In this document: in pieces, positions 10,525 to 22,600 of the stretch
Numbering within the stretch: the stretch's first letter is position 1
Layout of the letters: every line of letters begins with the position of its first letter
Assembly: GCA_023678885.1 (NCBI GenBank)
Contig: CM042962.1
Span: forward strand, 20,350,336 to 20,414,335
From: Pogostemon cablin
Lineage: Eukaryota; Streptophyta; Magnoliopsida; Lamiales; Lamiaceae
Reading direction: 5' to 3'
Length of the DNA: 64,000 bases
The notes under the pieces: model-generated
Told to the model about the DNA's origin: nothing
Databases searched by the model: none
The model's input: the letters and a program-made list of their open reading frames with translations, nothing else
Made by a program: the position numbers and the translations under genes

Positions 10525-13500
10525 TTAAAACAAAACATTAATTTTAAATATGAAGCACACATTCAAAAGAAGAGAAGCCGTTGACACCAACACAACCGAA
10601 GGTATGCATTCCGGCTTTGCAAACGAGCGTCGCGGCGGAGCTCCGCCACCACCTCCATTAACAACTCCTGCCCCCGGTGTAGAATTGGATGATGAGCCAG
10701 TTTCCGTGGGAGAATTCAGTGAGCCGATCGCCGGCGCAGGAGCGTGGTCAGCGGTTGGAAATGCCGGAGCTAGCCAAGAACCGTTGGGGGGTGGAGCGGG
10801 ACGGGGTGATGTCTGCCGAGAGCGGAAGTTCCGTACAGCCATGACAACAACGATAAGCTTTTGACCGTTGATGCAGTTGGAATTTTCTCCGCTAATGAAA
10901 AAAAGAGGACCCGAGTGAGTCAACTCGACCACTGAGTTCCCATCTTCGAGTTTTAATATATGCTTTCCAGTGTAGCATTTCTCGTAGTCATCTTGATTCA
11001 CCACCAGTACTGAGTCTGATCCTTTCTTATACTTGAATACTACAAATGAAGCCATCATTAATCAACGACAAATCCTCGTGTAAAACCATCTCGCATGATG
11101 TGAGACAGAAAAAAAATAATAACTTCTATAATAAAAAATAATACTCAATTAATGAAGGGTAGGTTTTCTATGAGACCGTCTCACGAATCTCATTTTGTGA
11201 GACGGACTATCATTAATTAATTAATACATTAAAAAAATGAAAAGACAATCGCAGCCGGTCACCCACGCTAACTAGTTGGAAAAGGCATATGCGTTTAATT
11301 AACGCTGATATCTCCTATGATTATACATTTAAAAATCATTGATTTTTCAAACGGTGAAATAAAAAAATCATTGATTTTAATTTATTAAAGTGCAAATAAT
11401 ACATTAATACTTTAAATAATTGATCATCAACCCACAAAAAAAAATGTAAGTCAGAATTTAAAATAAAAAAACATTTATTATTAAATTATTTTGTGAAAAT
11501 TTTCGTAAAAGAAAAAGTGATAATATTTTTTTTTAAAATAATATTTAAATAAGAAAAAGTGATATTTGACTAATCAAATTTTTTCAAAAATAATCTGTAA
11601 CAAAATCAAAAAGTGATAACATTTTTTAATAAAAGTGATATTTGATTTAAGAAAAGTGATACACATCCAATTATATTATTTAATGAAAGAATTATAAAAA
11701 GATAAAAAGTGATAACATTTTTAATATAAATAGTAATATACATCAATTATATTACTTTATGAAAAATTTATAGGACCGATAAATAGTAATAACATTTTTA
11801 ATAAAAAATGATACTTGATCAAAGAAAATTGACAAACATTCAATGAAATTTCTTAATGAAAGGAGTATACTTTATTATACGGATAAAAAGTAATAACATT
11901 TTTAATAAAAAGTGATATTTGATAAAGAAAAAGTATTTAAATGAACTATTTCATTAATTATTAATATAATAAATAAAAAGTAGTAAATAATAAATAAAAT
12001 GGTAGGTCTTGCGTGAGACCGTCTCACGTGAGACTATTTTTCACTTTTTAAAATAGTTATCACTTTCGCTATAAAACATTGTCACTTACGCTATAAAATC
12101 TTATCACTTTTTATTTATACTATAAATTGTTCATGAAATAGCATTATCACTTTCCTATATAAAAGTTTTAGCTCTTACGTAAGACGCTCTCACACAAGTC
12201 TTTGCCTAAATAAAAAGTGATGTTATCACTCAAATTTTTTTTTTCAATTATATATTATTTTCACACTATTTACATTAATTGTATTTCTAAAAATAAATAT
12301 TCTCTTATTTTATTTATGAATAATAATATAAATCTAATAAAGGTACAACTCAATTTCTTTAAAAAAAAAGAAAAAGGGAAAAAAAACTATAAGTTGAGGT
12401 AGGCTTAATTACGTTTGCTTAATAGATGATGCAGGTATTAGGTTAGCAGTGGATCCGCGAGATCTTATTTGGACAATACTTGACCCGTTTCACGAAATGA
12501 GATTCGTGAGACTGTCTCGTGCAAGTCTTTGTCATTAATAAAAATAATAATGTTGTTTCATAATAATTTATAATATAAATGAAAAATAATAATATTTTAT
12601 AGCGAAAATAATAATTAATTTAAATATTGTAAAATAATGTCACAGTTTTGCTATAGACTTGCCCCTTAATCAACTGAGCAATAAAAGCTTCATTTTCGAA
12701 CTCCAGTAAGACTTTGATTTAATACATCAAATTATTATAAGGAAAACATATATAAATTGTAAAATTTGTTAAATTATATATAAATAGAATTAAAACAAGA
12801 AAAGAATGGTAGCTCAACACATAAGAGAACTTAAACCCTCCATGGAAAAATAATAGTATAACATGCATGGTGACAAATAAAAATATTCTAATTTTATGCG
12901 TATATTTTTTAATAATAAATAAATTAATATTTATATCTAAAAAAAAATACAACATTCTTGATTTCATTTTACACCTACCCAAATTAGTAAAACTATAATT
13001 AAAAAAAACACAATTTAACAATAAATTACATTTGTAAATAATGAAAACAAAATTATCAGTAATTAACTTGATTAACTATCAAATTGATCACATTATACAT
13101 CCCGTTGAATATTTGAACTAAATAATATAAAACATGTATTTTAAGCATGTAAGAAAGGAAGATTTTTTAAAAAATAATTCTAGATTTTTTAATTTCCATA
13201 TGTTGGAATATACTTATTATTTGTTTATTTTAAAATTATATACATACGTAGTATTTTTTATTTTTTATTTTTAAATCAATGGATTCGGAGTATAATTGTA
13301 CGGTTTAAACCCACGTTTAATGTTTCATTGTTTTTCTTTTCTTTTTCTTTTTTTTTTAAATTAAGGGTAAAAAAATTAATACTAATTCAATACACAAGAA
13401 TATGACATTAGAATCTGTTTAGACCTACACGCACAGATCGAGATCTGTGCGCCAAACACAATTGCCGAAAATATAATAGGAGCTGGGAAATCCGGCCCTC

Positions 13501-13857
13501 GTGAATTTTAAAAGAACTGCCGCTAGCTTACAATCGAACCTTTATCTACCCCAATTATGTAAAAAAATACTCTACGTCTCCGAAAAATCGAACTTTTACC
13601 TTACGTTATCATAAGATAAATGTTCGTATTTTTCAAAGACCATGATTAAAAGTAAAAAAGAAAAAGATGTGGCACATACGGAGGGTGTCGTTGACTTGAA
13701 ATCGCAAACGTTCGGCCCAATGGTTGTAGCTTTCAGAAGGATTCAACACCCATCCATCTTTGCCACCAACAGGGAATTGAAAAGCACGTGCGTTGTGTGC
13801 AACAGCATAAGCAAATAACACCACAAAAAGATGATCAAATCTCTGTAAAGTTGTCAT
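10525..13857 (-). CDS. Early nodulin-like (phytocyanin) protein, likely GPI-anchored
   Basis: Two exons (13857-13680 and 11039-10525) join in phase across a 2640-bp GT-AG intron to give 230 residues. Residues 1-25 look like a signal peptide (LFVVLFAYAVAHNARA). A plastocyanin-like domain follows at about 26-128, with the family motifs PVGGKDGWVLNPSE, YNHWAERLRFQVNDTL and FKYKKGSDSVLVVN. Cys81 and Cys115 are placed to form the conserved disulfide. The usual type-1 copper ligands do not seem complete, as in other early nodulin-like proteins, so copper binding is unlikely. Residues 130-205 are rich in Pro, Ser, Ala and Gly (arabinogalactan-type), and a hydrophobic tail (VVLVSTASLLLNVCFIF) suggests a GPI-anchor signal. 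The protein probably sits on the outer face of the plasma membrane. The intron position inside the domain is typical of the family; the intron is enlarged by repeats. Confidence 0.88.
11160..11990 (+). repeat. Dispersed composite repeat, copy A (in the phytocyanin intron)
   Basis: The block starts with a GAGACCGTCTCAC / GTGAGACGG inverted motif (11,170-11,210), continues through GCCGGTCACCCACG (11,255-11,268), then a 100-125-bp AT-rich unit repeated several times (AAAAGTGATAACATTTTTAATA) to about 11,960. The same parts in the same order occur in inverse orientation at 48,090-48,530, so this is one repeat family. Its class is unknown; no terminal inverted repeats or coding sequence were found. 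Confidence 0.65.
12000..12206. mobile_element. Small MITE with GAGACCGTCTCAC-type ends
   Basis: The left end GGTAGGTCTTGCGTGAGACC is an imperfect inverted copy of the right end CTCTCACACAAGTCTTTGCC. The flanks carry TAAATAAAA on both sides (11,991-11,999 and 12,207-12,215), compatible with a 9-bp Mutator-type target duplication, although this AT-rich word could match by chance. It lies inside the phytocyanin intron. Confidence 0.5.
13430..13451. repeat. Perfect 10-bp-arm palindrome
   Basis: The arms CGCACAGATC and GATCTGTGCG are separated by two bases. It lies in the phytocyanin intron about 230 bp from the exon 1 donor. No function can be assigned. Confidence 0.6.
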
Positions 13858-13986
13858 AGTGAGAAATATATATAAGATATATTAATTCTGTATGCAGTTA
13901 TGCAAGAAGCTCCACTGAAATTTTTAAAGGAGAAAATTAATGAATGGAAATGGGGTAATTGACGAATGTGGCAGGTTCAGAAATGA

Positions 13987-14000
13987 GGTATATATAAATG
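13987..14000 (-). promoter_or_regulatory. Possible TATA box of the phytocyanin gene
   Basis: On the minus strand the sequence CATTTATATATACC lies about 135 bp upstream of the start codon at 13857. The position fits a plant core promoter with a leader of roughly 100 bases. No other promoter element could be supported. Confidence 0.4.
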
Positions 14001-14009
14001 CATGGGATA

Positions 14010-15400
14010 TAGTCATTAAAGACTACCGTTCCAAATATGAGATTAATGGCAATAAATCTGGATAGTAAAGTTCCACATGTTTGTATTTAATTCTGGTTAT
14101 ACCACTTCTGCTCAAATGGGTTATGCAAAATTAAAAGGTGGCTCGGACATAAAGACCGACAGTTTGGCTCAATTTACCAGTGTCAAAAATTTATGTGAGA
14201 ACTTTGTAACGAACTAATGAGAAAAATAAGAATTAATAATATTTTTAATAAAAAGTGTTATAATTAATAACAAAAACTTGTGCAAAACCGTCTCTCGGAG
14301 CCACAACCAACTTAATACTTGGATCATCAGTTAAGTGCAAGTTACAGAACTTAAGCGGTAAGCCCACTTCAACTTTTTTTTTCTTTTTAGGCCATTTTTT
14401 TTTATTTTTAAATTGAGTTATATTGTTTTATTTATTTTATAATTTATTAGAACATATACTACTATTGTTTATTAGATTTATATTATTATTCGTAAATAAA
14501 ATAAGAGAATATTTTTTTAAGAATACAATTAATGTAAATAGTGTAAAAATAATATATAATTGACAAAAAAATTTGAATGATAACTTCACTTTTTATTTAT
14601 ATACTAGTAATACACCCGCTCGATGCGTGTACAAATATTACGTACAAATTATTTTTATAAATATTTATAATAATAATAATAATAATAATTTTGTTTAAAT
14701 GTCAAATTCATAATTATTTTTTGCATTGATATAAATAAGTCACCAATGAATGTAAATATGCTTGATTGATGGTGATGTTGGATTATTATTATTCTCTTTA
14801 AATGGATGGTAGTGTTGCAAAGTATGGTTAGTTCTTCACATGAGTATAAATAGTTATGACAACAATTTTCTCTCTAGATTAGAGAGGATCGCACGACGTA
14901 AGATTTAATATTGGTATTTTGTTAGACAATTTAATCAGTTTAAGTAATAAAAAAAATACTTGGGTTTCAATGTAATCAATTATGCACGGGTGCGTTTAGT
15001 AGTAGAAGATAATATCATTTAGTAGTAGAAGAAAATATATCATAACAAATAATGAAAAAATCAAAATACATTTATTTCCATTCATATGCCACACTGATTT
15101 ATCATGTCATATATGTTACTCTTCATTTGATGTTGAGAAGGATACTTCCACAACTATGACCAAAAGTCGAATATCCTTGGGTACAAAACAGGTTTTCTCA
15201 AATATACACTGATTTAATAGGTCACATACATAGCATCTACTTTTCATTTAGGAAACAAAATTCCCCAAAATTAGATGCATAATTCAACCATAAACTTGAT
15301 TATTAAGTACCCATCCCACACTTGGCAACAAAAATGGAGACATACACAATTGATAATACAGAAAAAATGCACTAAAAATTAAGGTACAGTAAATCAACTA
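14010..15400. other. Intergenic AT-rich DNA
   Basis: No gene was found. The stretch includes an (AAT)n-like run (14,668-14,690) and a GAGACGG-motif fragment near 14,280-14,300 related to the small MITEs elsewhere in the window. Confidence 0.4.
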
Positions 15401-15412
15401 AATCTTCAAAGC

Positions 15413-16027
15413 TGGGATCTCACCATCCTCTTCAATGACGGCTTGTTTGGTTCCAACTTTCACATCATGAATACTTCCAGCAATTTACCATTTGACCACA
15501 AATAATATGGGCCTTCATTTTACCAATGCCATTTGATAAGATGAATAGCAAGGGAAGGAGCATTTGGTGCTCAGAACTCTGAAATTTAATTTTCAAATAT
15601 CAACTTAATTAATCATCCCAAAAAAAAGTCATGTAATGTGCAATGAAATACCAACACATCAAGGGTGGAAATAACATTGAAGAATCTATTCACCAGACTG
15701 TTTAAGTTATATGTATAATAAGCATGTACCCATACCCATACCTTTCCTTGTTAAATATTCATTTTAAGTTAACTCTTGCATGTTAAACACTTCAAAAAGG
15801 AGTACAAAATCGGTTGTATTGAAGAAAGCATGCATTATCATGCCCTTAAAAGGCAGATGCGTGGTTAATGATTTCAGTATTAGGTGATGATATTTTATAA
15901 GTAAAGACCAATTGAGTACCTGAGCATAAACAATGGGTGCATCGACTGCAGTAGCAGCACAGCAAGCTGTCCCTTCAATGCTTCCAAAACAGCTTCAGCA
16001 ATTTCAATAGCAATACCTTCCTATATG
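15413..16027 (-). pseudogene. Degenerate fragment resembling 3-phosphoglycerate dehydrogenase
   Basis: On the minus strand near 16,025-15,920 the reading is EGIAIEIAEAVLEALKG, followed after a frame change by ATAVDAPIVYAQ and a GT donor-like site. Plant plastid 3-phosphoglycerate dehydrogenase (first step of serine synthesis) carries a very similar block before its ACT-like regulatory part. A second piece at about 15,485-15,413 reads VGTKQAVIEED and GEIPALK, then a stop, which recalls the enzyme's C-terminus (KQAIMAIGVD and IGEIPA) with a deletion. Frame breaks and missing parts point to a pseudogene. The second piece is the weaker match. Confidence 0.4.
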
Positions 16028-16598
16028 TAATTAAAATTAAACAATTTCAGAAGCAACATTTTTATGATGCTACTATAAGGATAATCGGGATAGAGAAGTA
16101 TACAACCAACTTGCTACTTTAAATACCTACAAAGAAACATAAGAAAAAGGTTAATTATGAAGCATTTAGTTTTGCTCAGTTAAACTGCTTCGTATGCAAC
16201 TCCAGTGTCTGTTAATTTAAAAGAAAATGGCAATTTATAGGTGACATTGTCTCATTCTTGCTCATTTCTTCTAATTCACACCTCATGAAACCCGAAGTCC
16301 TGTAGTTATTCTAATTCAAAAAGTTGTTCTTTTCCAATGATAACTACAGGAAATCCTTATAAAGGTGTGGAAATATTCTCATACAGATTACCCAAGAAAG
16401 TAAAAAAAATAGGATAAAATGTTGTGCAAGAGCTGACATTTAAAGCAATTTAAAAAGCTTATAAACCCTTATACCACTAATTAAATCAGATATCCAGATT
16501 ATCCTTCTCTCAAGACCATATATCAAACACCTCTATATCCATATGTACACGTTGTCTTAACTGAAAAGGGGGAAAATGAGAGGGATAAAGAGAAAGAC

Positions 16599-16744
16599 CT
16601 CAGGAATAATGGGCCATTGAGATCATCATGAAAGAGGAAATAAAAGATGTCCTCTTCAATTTGAAACGGCATCGTATGTGGCGACCCATCGGCGTAACGT
16701 CAGAACGCCTCCCTGACGTCTGGGGGTGGCTCCGACTCGCTGAT
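16599..16744 (-). pseudogene. Exon-like segment with an in-frame stop
   Basis: Between an acceptor-like CTTCAG and a donor-like GAG|GTCTTT the minus strand reads SESEPPPDVREAF, a TGA at 16,702-16,700, then RYADGSPHTMPFQIEEDIF and FLFHDDLNGPLFLR. The composition looks protein-coding on both sides of the TGA. A later ATG (MPFQIEED) could serve as a start if the gene is alive. I do not recognise the protein and cannot say whether it belongs with the dehydrogenase-like pieces about 0.6 kb further along. Confidence 0.35.
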
Positions 16745-17021
16745 CTGAAGGTGTTTACCAAGAGATTAAGCCATCTATTTTCTGAGAAAAATTGAGATTG
16801 ATCAGGTTTTAGAGATTCAAACCTTGTCACGCATGTTCATAACTTCTCCTATTCCCCAAAAATCTGCCTCTCTTCTCTTCACGCTGCACCGCCCAAATCC
16901 ACCATTCATATTTCATATAACACTATTTATTTATTTTTTTTTTAAAGGAAGTGAAAAGCAGGGCTGGGAAGATGAAAAGGCGAGTCTGATGTGTAATTAA
17001 TATTTTCTTTATGCAATGTGA

Positions 17022-17149
17022 TATCCTTATATATATAAATTAATTTAATTTAATACTTTTCAAGATATTTTCTTTTTTAGTTGATTATCCTTATATATAT
17101 AAATTAATTTAATTTAATACTTTTCAAGATATTTTCTTTTTTAGTTGAT
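17022..17149. repeat. Perfect 64-bp tandem duplication
   Basis: The sequence beginning TATCCTTATATATATAAATT occurs twice in direct succession (17,022-17,085 and 17,086-17,149) with no visible difference, which implies a recent event. Confidence 0.9.
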
Positions 17150-17159
17150 TAGTAGTTCA

Positions 17160-18150
17160 AATCTTACATATGTTATATATTTTTTTCATTGAGGCTGCTC
17201 CCGGCGCCTCTAGAATTTAGTAATTATTATATATGGATAAGGATACATTATTTTATTCTAAAGAGTATAGATTTTAATTGATAAGGTACATCATTTTGTT
17301 CTAAATGTATACACTTTTCATTATATTTTTATTTTTCTTCAGAAAATAAAGGGTACAAATCTTTATACTAAATGTTATATAATTTAACATAAAATTTTAA
17401 AGGGCTTCCGTGCGCGTGGGCGCACACAAGTTTTTGCCTTTTTTTTCTATTTAGTTTTATAATATTAAACATACTAAAAGTAAATATTAAATTATGGATT
17501 AACCTCTTCATCAACTTAATGATATTTTATTTATTTCTTTTGAATCTTTGAAGGGGCTGTATACCCTGAAAGCCCATTGGCTATGGGAGTGGTGGCAGAT
17601 TCAATCTGGAGAGAGATAATTACTTCTTTACTCTTCATTTTCTTTCTTAAATTTTAATATATTAATAAAATAATTACTGATCACACATATTTATGTAAGT
17701 AGAGATATTGTATGCCTTCCTACTTTTCTACTACAACAAATATCATATTAAACCCATATTAATTTCCTCTTTCAGACCTATTGATTTGCTTTAATTTTCA
17801 ATTTTTATTATTAAATTAATAATAATATTCAATTCTCCACATTATTATTATTATTAACTGAATTTTTTTTAATACACTCTCACTTAAAATTGCTTTAAAA
17901 AACGTGTGTTTTTATTTTCGTTTAACAAATATACTCCAATTAATTCATAATGAGATAATTAATATATTGTATCATGTGTTAAAATAGAATTCAAATAGAT
18001 AATAATTTAAATATTCAAGTATAAATAAATTTCATTTAATTGGCTAGAATTTTAAAGGTATTAGTATTAATTATTAGGAGTACATTAATTAAAAACAGAT
18101 TTGAAATTATTAAGGAAAAAAAAATATTCACTCCAATTACATTATTCCAT
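17160..18150. other. AT-rich intergenic DNA
   Basis: No gene is supported. A short stretch at 17,548-17,650 reads plausibly as protein on the plus strand, but without homology or splice context. Confidence 0.35.
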
Positions 18151-18169
18151 GCCTTTTCAATTCTTTACG

Positions 18170-18668
18170 TGGAGAATTGAATATCATCAATTTCAATCCA
18201 AAATGATCTCCCTCATTCTTCAATTCCTTGTCGATCCACTCCTGGACCGCCGTCTTTGCAGCCACCGTGGGGGTGGCCTCATTCGTCCCCGCGTGAGCCT
18301 TAGTTTCGGCCATCAGCCCCTCCTCTCCGTTATCTCATGCTTGCCTCAGTCGTCGGTTTGACGTTAGACATTCCGTCGGAGAACTTCTGCATCGCCGCCA
18401 GACTCCGCCAGCGTCTTGAGCCAACGTAAAAACTTTTTATCTTCTGCAACTCCTTCAACAATCCCATTGTCGCCCATTTTCTTTCTTCTTCCGATCTACC
18501 CAAATACGTTGGATCCTTCAAGATCATCAGTGTAAAAGAAGCACTGCTCGCTGTAGAGCGCTCCATCGGGGATGGAAACTGGAGGAAGTCGCCGGAGGTC
18601 ACCTCCTTTCGGCCGGATTTATGCTTGGCCGACCGGATTTCTGCTTCTAAATGCTCTCCATCAGTCAT
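18170..18668 (-). pseudogene. Unrecognised ORF with a probable frameshift
   Basis: An ATG at 18,668 opens 112 codons (MTDGEHLEAEIRSAKHKSG, later LGRSEEERKWATMGLLKEL) ending at 18,330. Another frame continues immediately with NGEEGLMAETKAHAGTNEA and VQEWIDKELKNEGDHFGLK, to about 18,170. The two frames connect through one extra base near 18,335, so this looks like one coding region broken by a frameshift, or a join I have misjudged. GC content is much higher than the surroundings, as in an exon. I do not recognise the family. The young copia element sits 62 bp upstream of this ATG. Confidence 0.4.
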
Positions 18669-18730
18669 GAGCGAATTATTACTACTACACCACTTCTAAA
18701 TTTGTGGGGGAACTTGAAACGTTTCTTTTG

Positions 18731-19555
18731 TGTTATGAAACCAACACTATTTAACAGCAATACAACACAATCTTGACAGCAATGCTTAGACTTCAAGCTT
18801 GCTCTATTAACCTTGATGTTGAGTATTGATTATGAAACCAAATAGAATTGAAAAACTTGAAGAAAGAAGATAAGAATTATAATGGTTCGATCATGTTGAT
18901 CTACATCCACTCTTAAGGAGAGTAATCACTAACTTGATGAAACAATGATTACAATGTGATGAATATGATGAATCTTAGAACACTTAAGAAAACCCTAACT
19001 TGATTAGCTAATTTGTATGATGATGATGATCGGCTTCCTCTTATTTGCTGTGTATGATCATGTGTATATATACACTCCACTGATCTGAGTTCACCATCAA
19101 CATCATAACTGTCATGTGGTTGGTTTCAGTTGCAACTGCTTTGTAACTACTTCATCTCCTCAATCCAACCAACTAATATACTTATTGATTTTGCTCAACT
19201 CTAAGCTTGATCATATGTGTTGAATCTCTTTTTATTTAGGAATGATACTTCCCTCTTGATCTAGCTAAACACTCCAATCAATGATCTAGCTGTCAAACGA
19301 TGACAGTTTATCAGTTGCATCCATCCCACACCTCAACTGTCAAGCCAACCAACTATGATCAGTTGGTTACAACCAACCTTTTCCAACTGATCATCACTTC
19401 TTGATCTTTGATGACAGAACTGTCATGCTTCCGTTTCCACCTATCTGTGCAGCTTGATCCATCTTGCTGCTTCATCAATCACCACATTCTATATCTTTAT
19501 TTGTTATATATATTACACACACACATGTGCTCATGCAAGCATGGTCTACATAACA
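18731..19555 (-). repeat. 3' LTR of the young copia element
   Basis: This 825-bp direct repeat matches the 5' LTR at 23,724-24,548 at nearly every base. The differences I found are at three single positions, for example GATAAG against GACAAG near 18,880. The purine-rich stretch AAGGTGGAGATT lies next to it on the internal side (19,556-19,567). Confidence 0.95.
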
Positions 19556-19647
19556 AATCTCCACCTTAGACCATGTATTATCAGAAGTGACAAACTACTC
19601 TCCACCTTGCTGCACTTACAGGCTGCAGCTCACCTTTCTTTCTTCCT

Positions 19648-22600
19648 TTAGTGAATTCCAATAAGACTTTTACACAATTCAAACTTTTGAATAGGTAAAG
19701 CCTTAGTAAACATATCAGCAGGATTTTCAGTTGTTTTAACCTTTTGAACAGCAACTATCTTCTCTTCTATCATATCTCTTATGAAATAAAGTCTCACATC
19801 AATGTGTTTAGTCCTCTCATGATATCCTTGATGCTTTGAGAGATGTACAGCACTTTGATTATCACAATACACCTCAATGTTATTCTGCTGAACTCCAAAT
19901 TCTCTCAAAATACCAATCAACCAAACACCTTCCTTTATTGCTTCTGTAAGAGCAACAAATTCTGCTTCAGTGGTGGATAAAGCCACAATATGTTGATGTG
20001 TAGCCTTCCAACTTATTGCTGTACCAAATAGCTTGAACACATAACCTGTCATTGATTTCCTTGTATCAAGGTTGGCTGCATAATCTGCATCAGCATAACC
20101 AACAACAACATTATCCCAAGCATCTTGTTTCTGAAACTTCAAGCCTACTGATATAGTTCCTCTAACATATCTCAGTGCCCACTTCACTGCATCCCAATGA
20201 ATCAGACCAGGATCACTCATAAATCTACTGATCACACTCATCACATAAGCTAAGTCTGGTCTACAGCATACCATAGCATACATCAGACTGCCTACTGCAC
20301 TTGCATATGGTATTTTACCCATCTCAAATCTTTCTTTGTCTGTTTGAGGCCCTTGAAGAGATGATAGGCTAACTCCTTGCTTAACTGGTACTGATGAACT
20401 CTTACAAAGATTCATATTGTACCTCTTTAAAACTTTATCCAGATATGACTCTTGAAACAACCTTAATACTCCAGCTGATCTATTCCTCTCTATCTGCATT
20501 CCAAGGATCATCCTTGCCTCTCCAAGATCTTTCATGTCAAACTCCTTTCTCAATGTATCCTTTACTGAATTGATTCCTATCATATCTTTGCAGGCTATTA
20601 ATATATCATCTGCATAGAGTAGTAGGTAAGTATATCTTCCTTGATCACATCTTATGTATACACAGCTATCATACATGCTTCTGTCAAAACCATTTGAAGT
20701 AATGTACTCATCAAACCTAAGATACCACTGTCTTGGACTTTGCTTTAGACCATACAATGATTTAAGTAATAGACAAGCCTTAGAGTCTGCTCCTTGTAGA
20801 TTAACTCCCTCAGGTATCTTCATATAAATCTTCTCATCTAAATTTCCATGTAAGAAAGCTGTTGTTACATCCATTTGATGTAATTCCAAATCCAACTGAG
20901 TAACTAATGACAGCAGAATCCTTATTGAGCAATGTTTAACCACTGGTGAAAAGATTTCATTATAATCTACACCTTCTTGCTGTGAAAAACCTCTTGCTAC
21001 AAGCCTTGCTTTGTATCTAATTCCTCCTTCCTTGCTAGTAACTGGTTTCTTCTTGTATATCCATTTACAACCTACAAGTTTCTGATTGGCAGGCCTGTCA
21101 ACAATCATCCAAGTATTATTCCTTTTTAATGATTGCAACTCTTCTTCCATAGCATCCAACCAATGCATACTTTCCTTACTTGAAACTGCTTCTGAGTATG
21201 TCCTAGGTTCATAGACATCAACATCTGATGCAACATATAATGCATATGACACAGTGTCTGCTTCTATATACCTTATAGGTGTTTTGATCTGCCTTCTCAA
21301 TCTATCCCTAACCAACTGATAGCTACTTAGAGTTCTTCTATCATTTGAACTAGATGATTCAGGACTTTCTTCAGCAGCAATTTCTTCATGTACATTATCC
21401 TCTCTTTGATCTTGATCATGCTGTACAACTATTTTATCATCATGCTCCACCTCAAACTCACACTTATCAGTAGTTACCAACTTATCAGATCCTCTTTCCA
21501 ACAAAGGCATTCTTCCTTCATTGAATGTCACATCTCTACTAACTATGAATTTGTTATTCTCATAACACCATAGTCTGTACCCTTTTACTTCTTTAGGATA
21601 GCCAACTAGTACACACTTAACTGCTCTAGGATCTAACTTATCTTGTTTCTGATGTGAATACACCAAACATCCTATAATCCTCAGTTGACTGTAATCAGGC
21701 ACCCTTTCAGACCATACTTCTTCAGGTGGCTTAAACTTGAGTGCTGTGCATGGTGATAGATTAATCAAATAGGCTGCAGTAGAAACTAACTCACCCCAGA
21801 AACCTTTTGAGAAACCTCCACTGCTCATCATACACCTAGCTCTTGCAAGAAGTGTCTGATTCATTCTCTCAGCCACTCCATTTTGCTGTGGTGTTCCTGG
21901 TACTGTCTTGTGCCTCTTAATACCTTTCTCTTGACAAAACTTATTGAATTCATGTGACACAAATTCAAGACCATTGTCTGTTCTTAAGCACTTGACCTTG
22001 TTTCCAGTTTGTAGCTCTACTTCTGTCAACCATACTTTGAAAACTGATAGTGCTTCATCCTTTGTTTTCAGAATTTTAATCCATACCTTTCTTGAATAAT
22101 CATCAATGAATGAGATGAAGTATTTCCCACCTCCTATTGTTGAAGTCTTGGAAGGCCCCCAAAGATCTGAGTGAACATATTCCAACCTAGCTTTGGTATT
22201 ATGTTCAGCTGCACCAAACTTCAACCTCTTAGCTTTTCCTAATATACAAGCCTCACATTGATCTAGCTTACAGGTTGTGCTGATCTCAAGTAACTTCTGT
22301 CTTGCAAGTTCTTGTAAACCTCTTTCACTGATATGACCAAGCCTCCCATGCCAAACATTAACACTACTCTCATTCTTAGTTGTATTACTTTGTCCAGTCA
22401 CAACTGAACCATCCAAGAAGTACAGATCAGACTTCTTGAATCCTTTAACAACAACTGACTTTCCTTTTATGACAGCAAGTGTATCTTCTTTCAAATGGCA
22501 TTCATAACCTTGAGAAACTAGCATTCCAAGAGATATTAGATTTCTCCTTAAGCTTGGTACATATCTAACATTGTTTAACATTCTGATTTTACCATCAAAC

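Noticed and set aside
10550..10864. Plus-strand open frame rich in Pro, Gly and Ala
   Set aside because: It is antisense to the arabinogalactan-like tail of the phytocyanin exon; the composition is a reflection of that exon.
12655..12720. tRNA-like stretch with TCAACTGAGC and TTCGAACTCC
   Set aside because: The boxes fit poorly, no acceptor stem or anticodon arm forms, and no repeat partner was seen.
14603..14640. Possible Helitron-type end (ACTAGTAATACACCCGCTCGATGCGTG)-like hairpin
   Set aside because: The hairpin is imperfect and neither a TC start nor a CTRR end could be placed.
17548..17650. Protein-like reading GAVYPESPLAMGVVADSIWR
   Set aside because: Too short, no splice context and no known family; cannot be told from chance.
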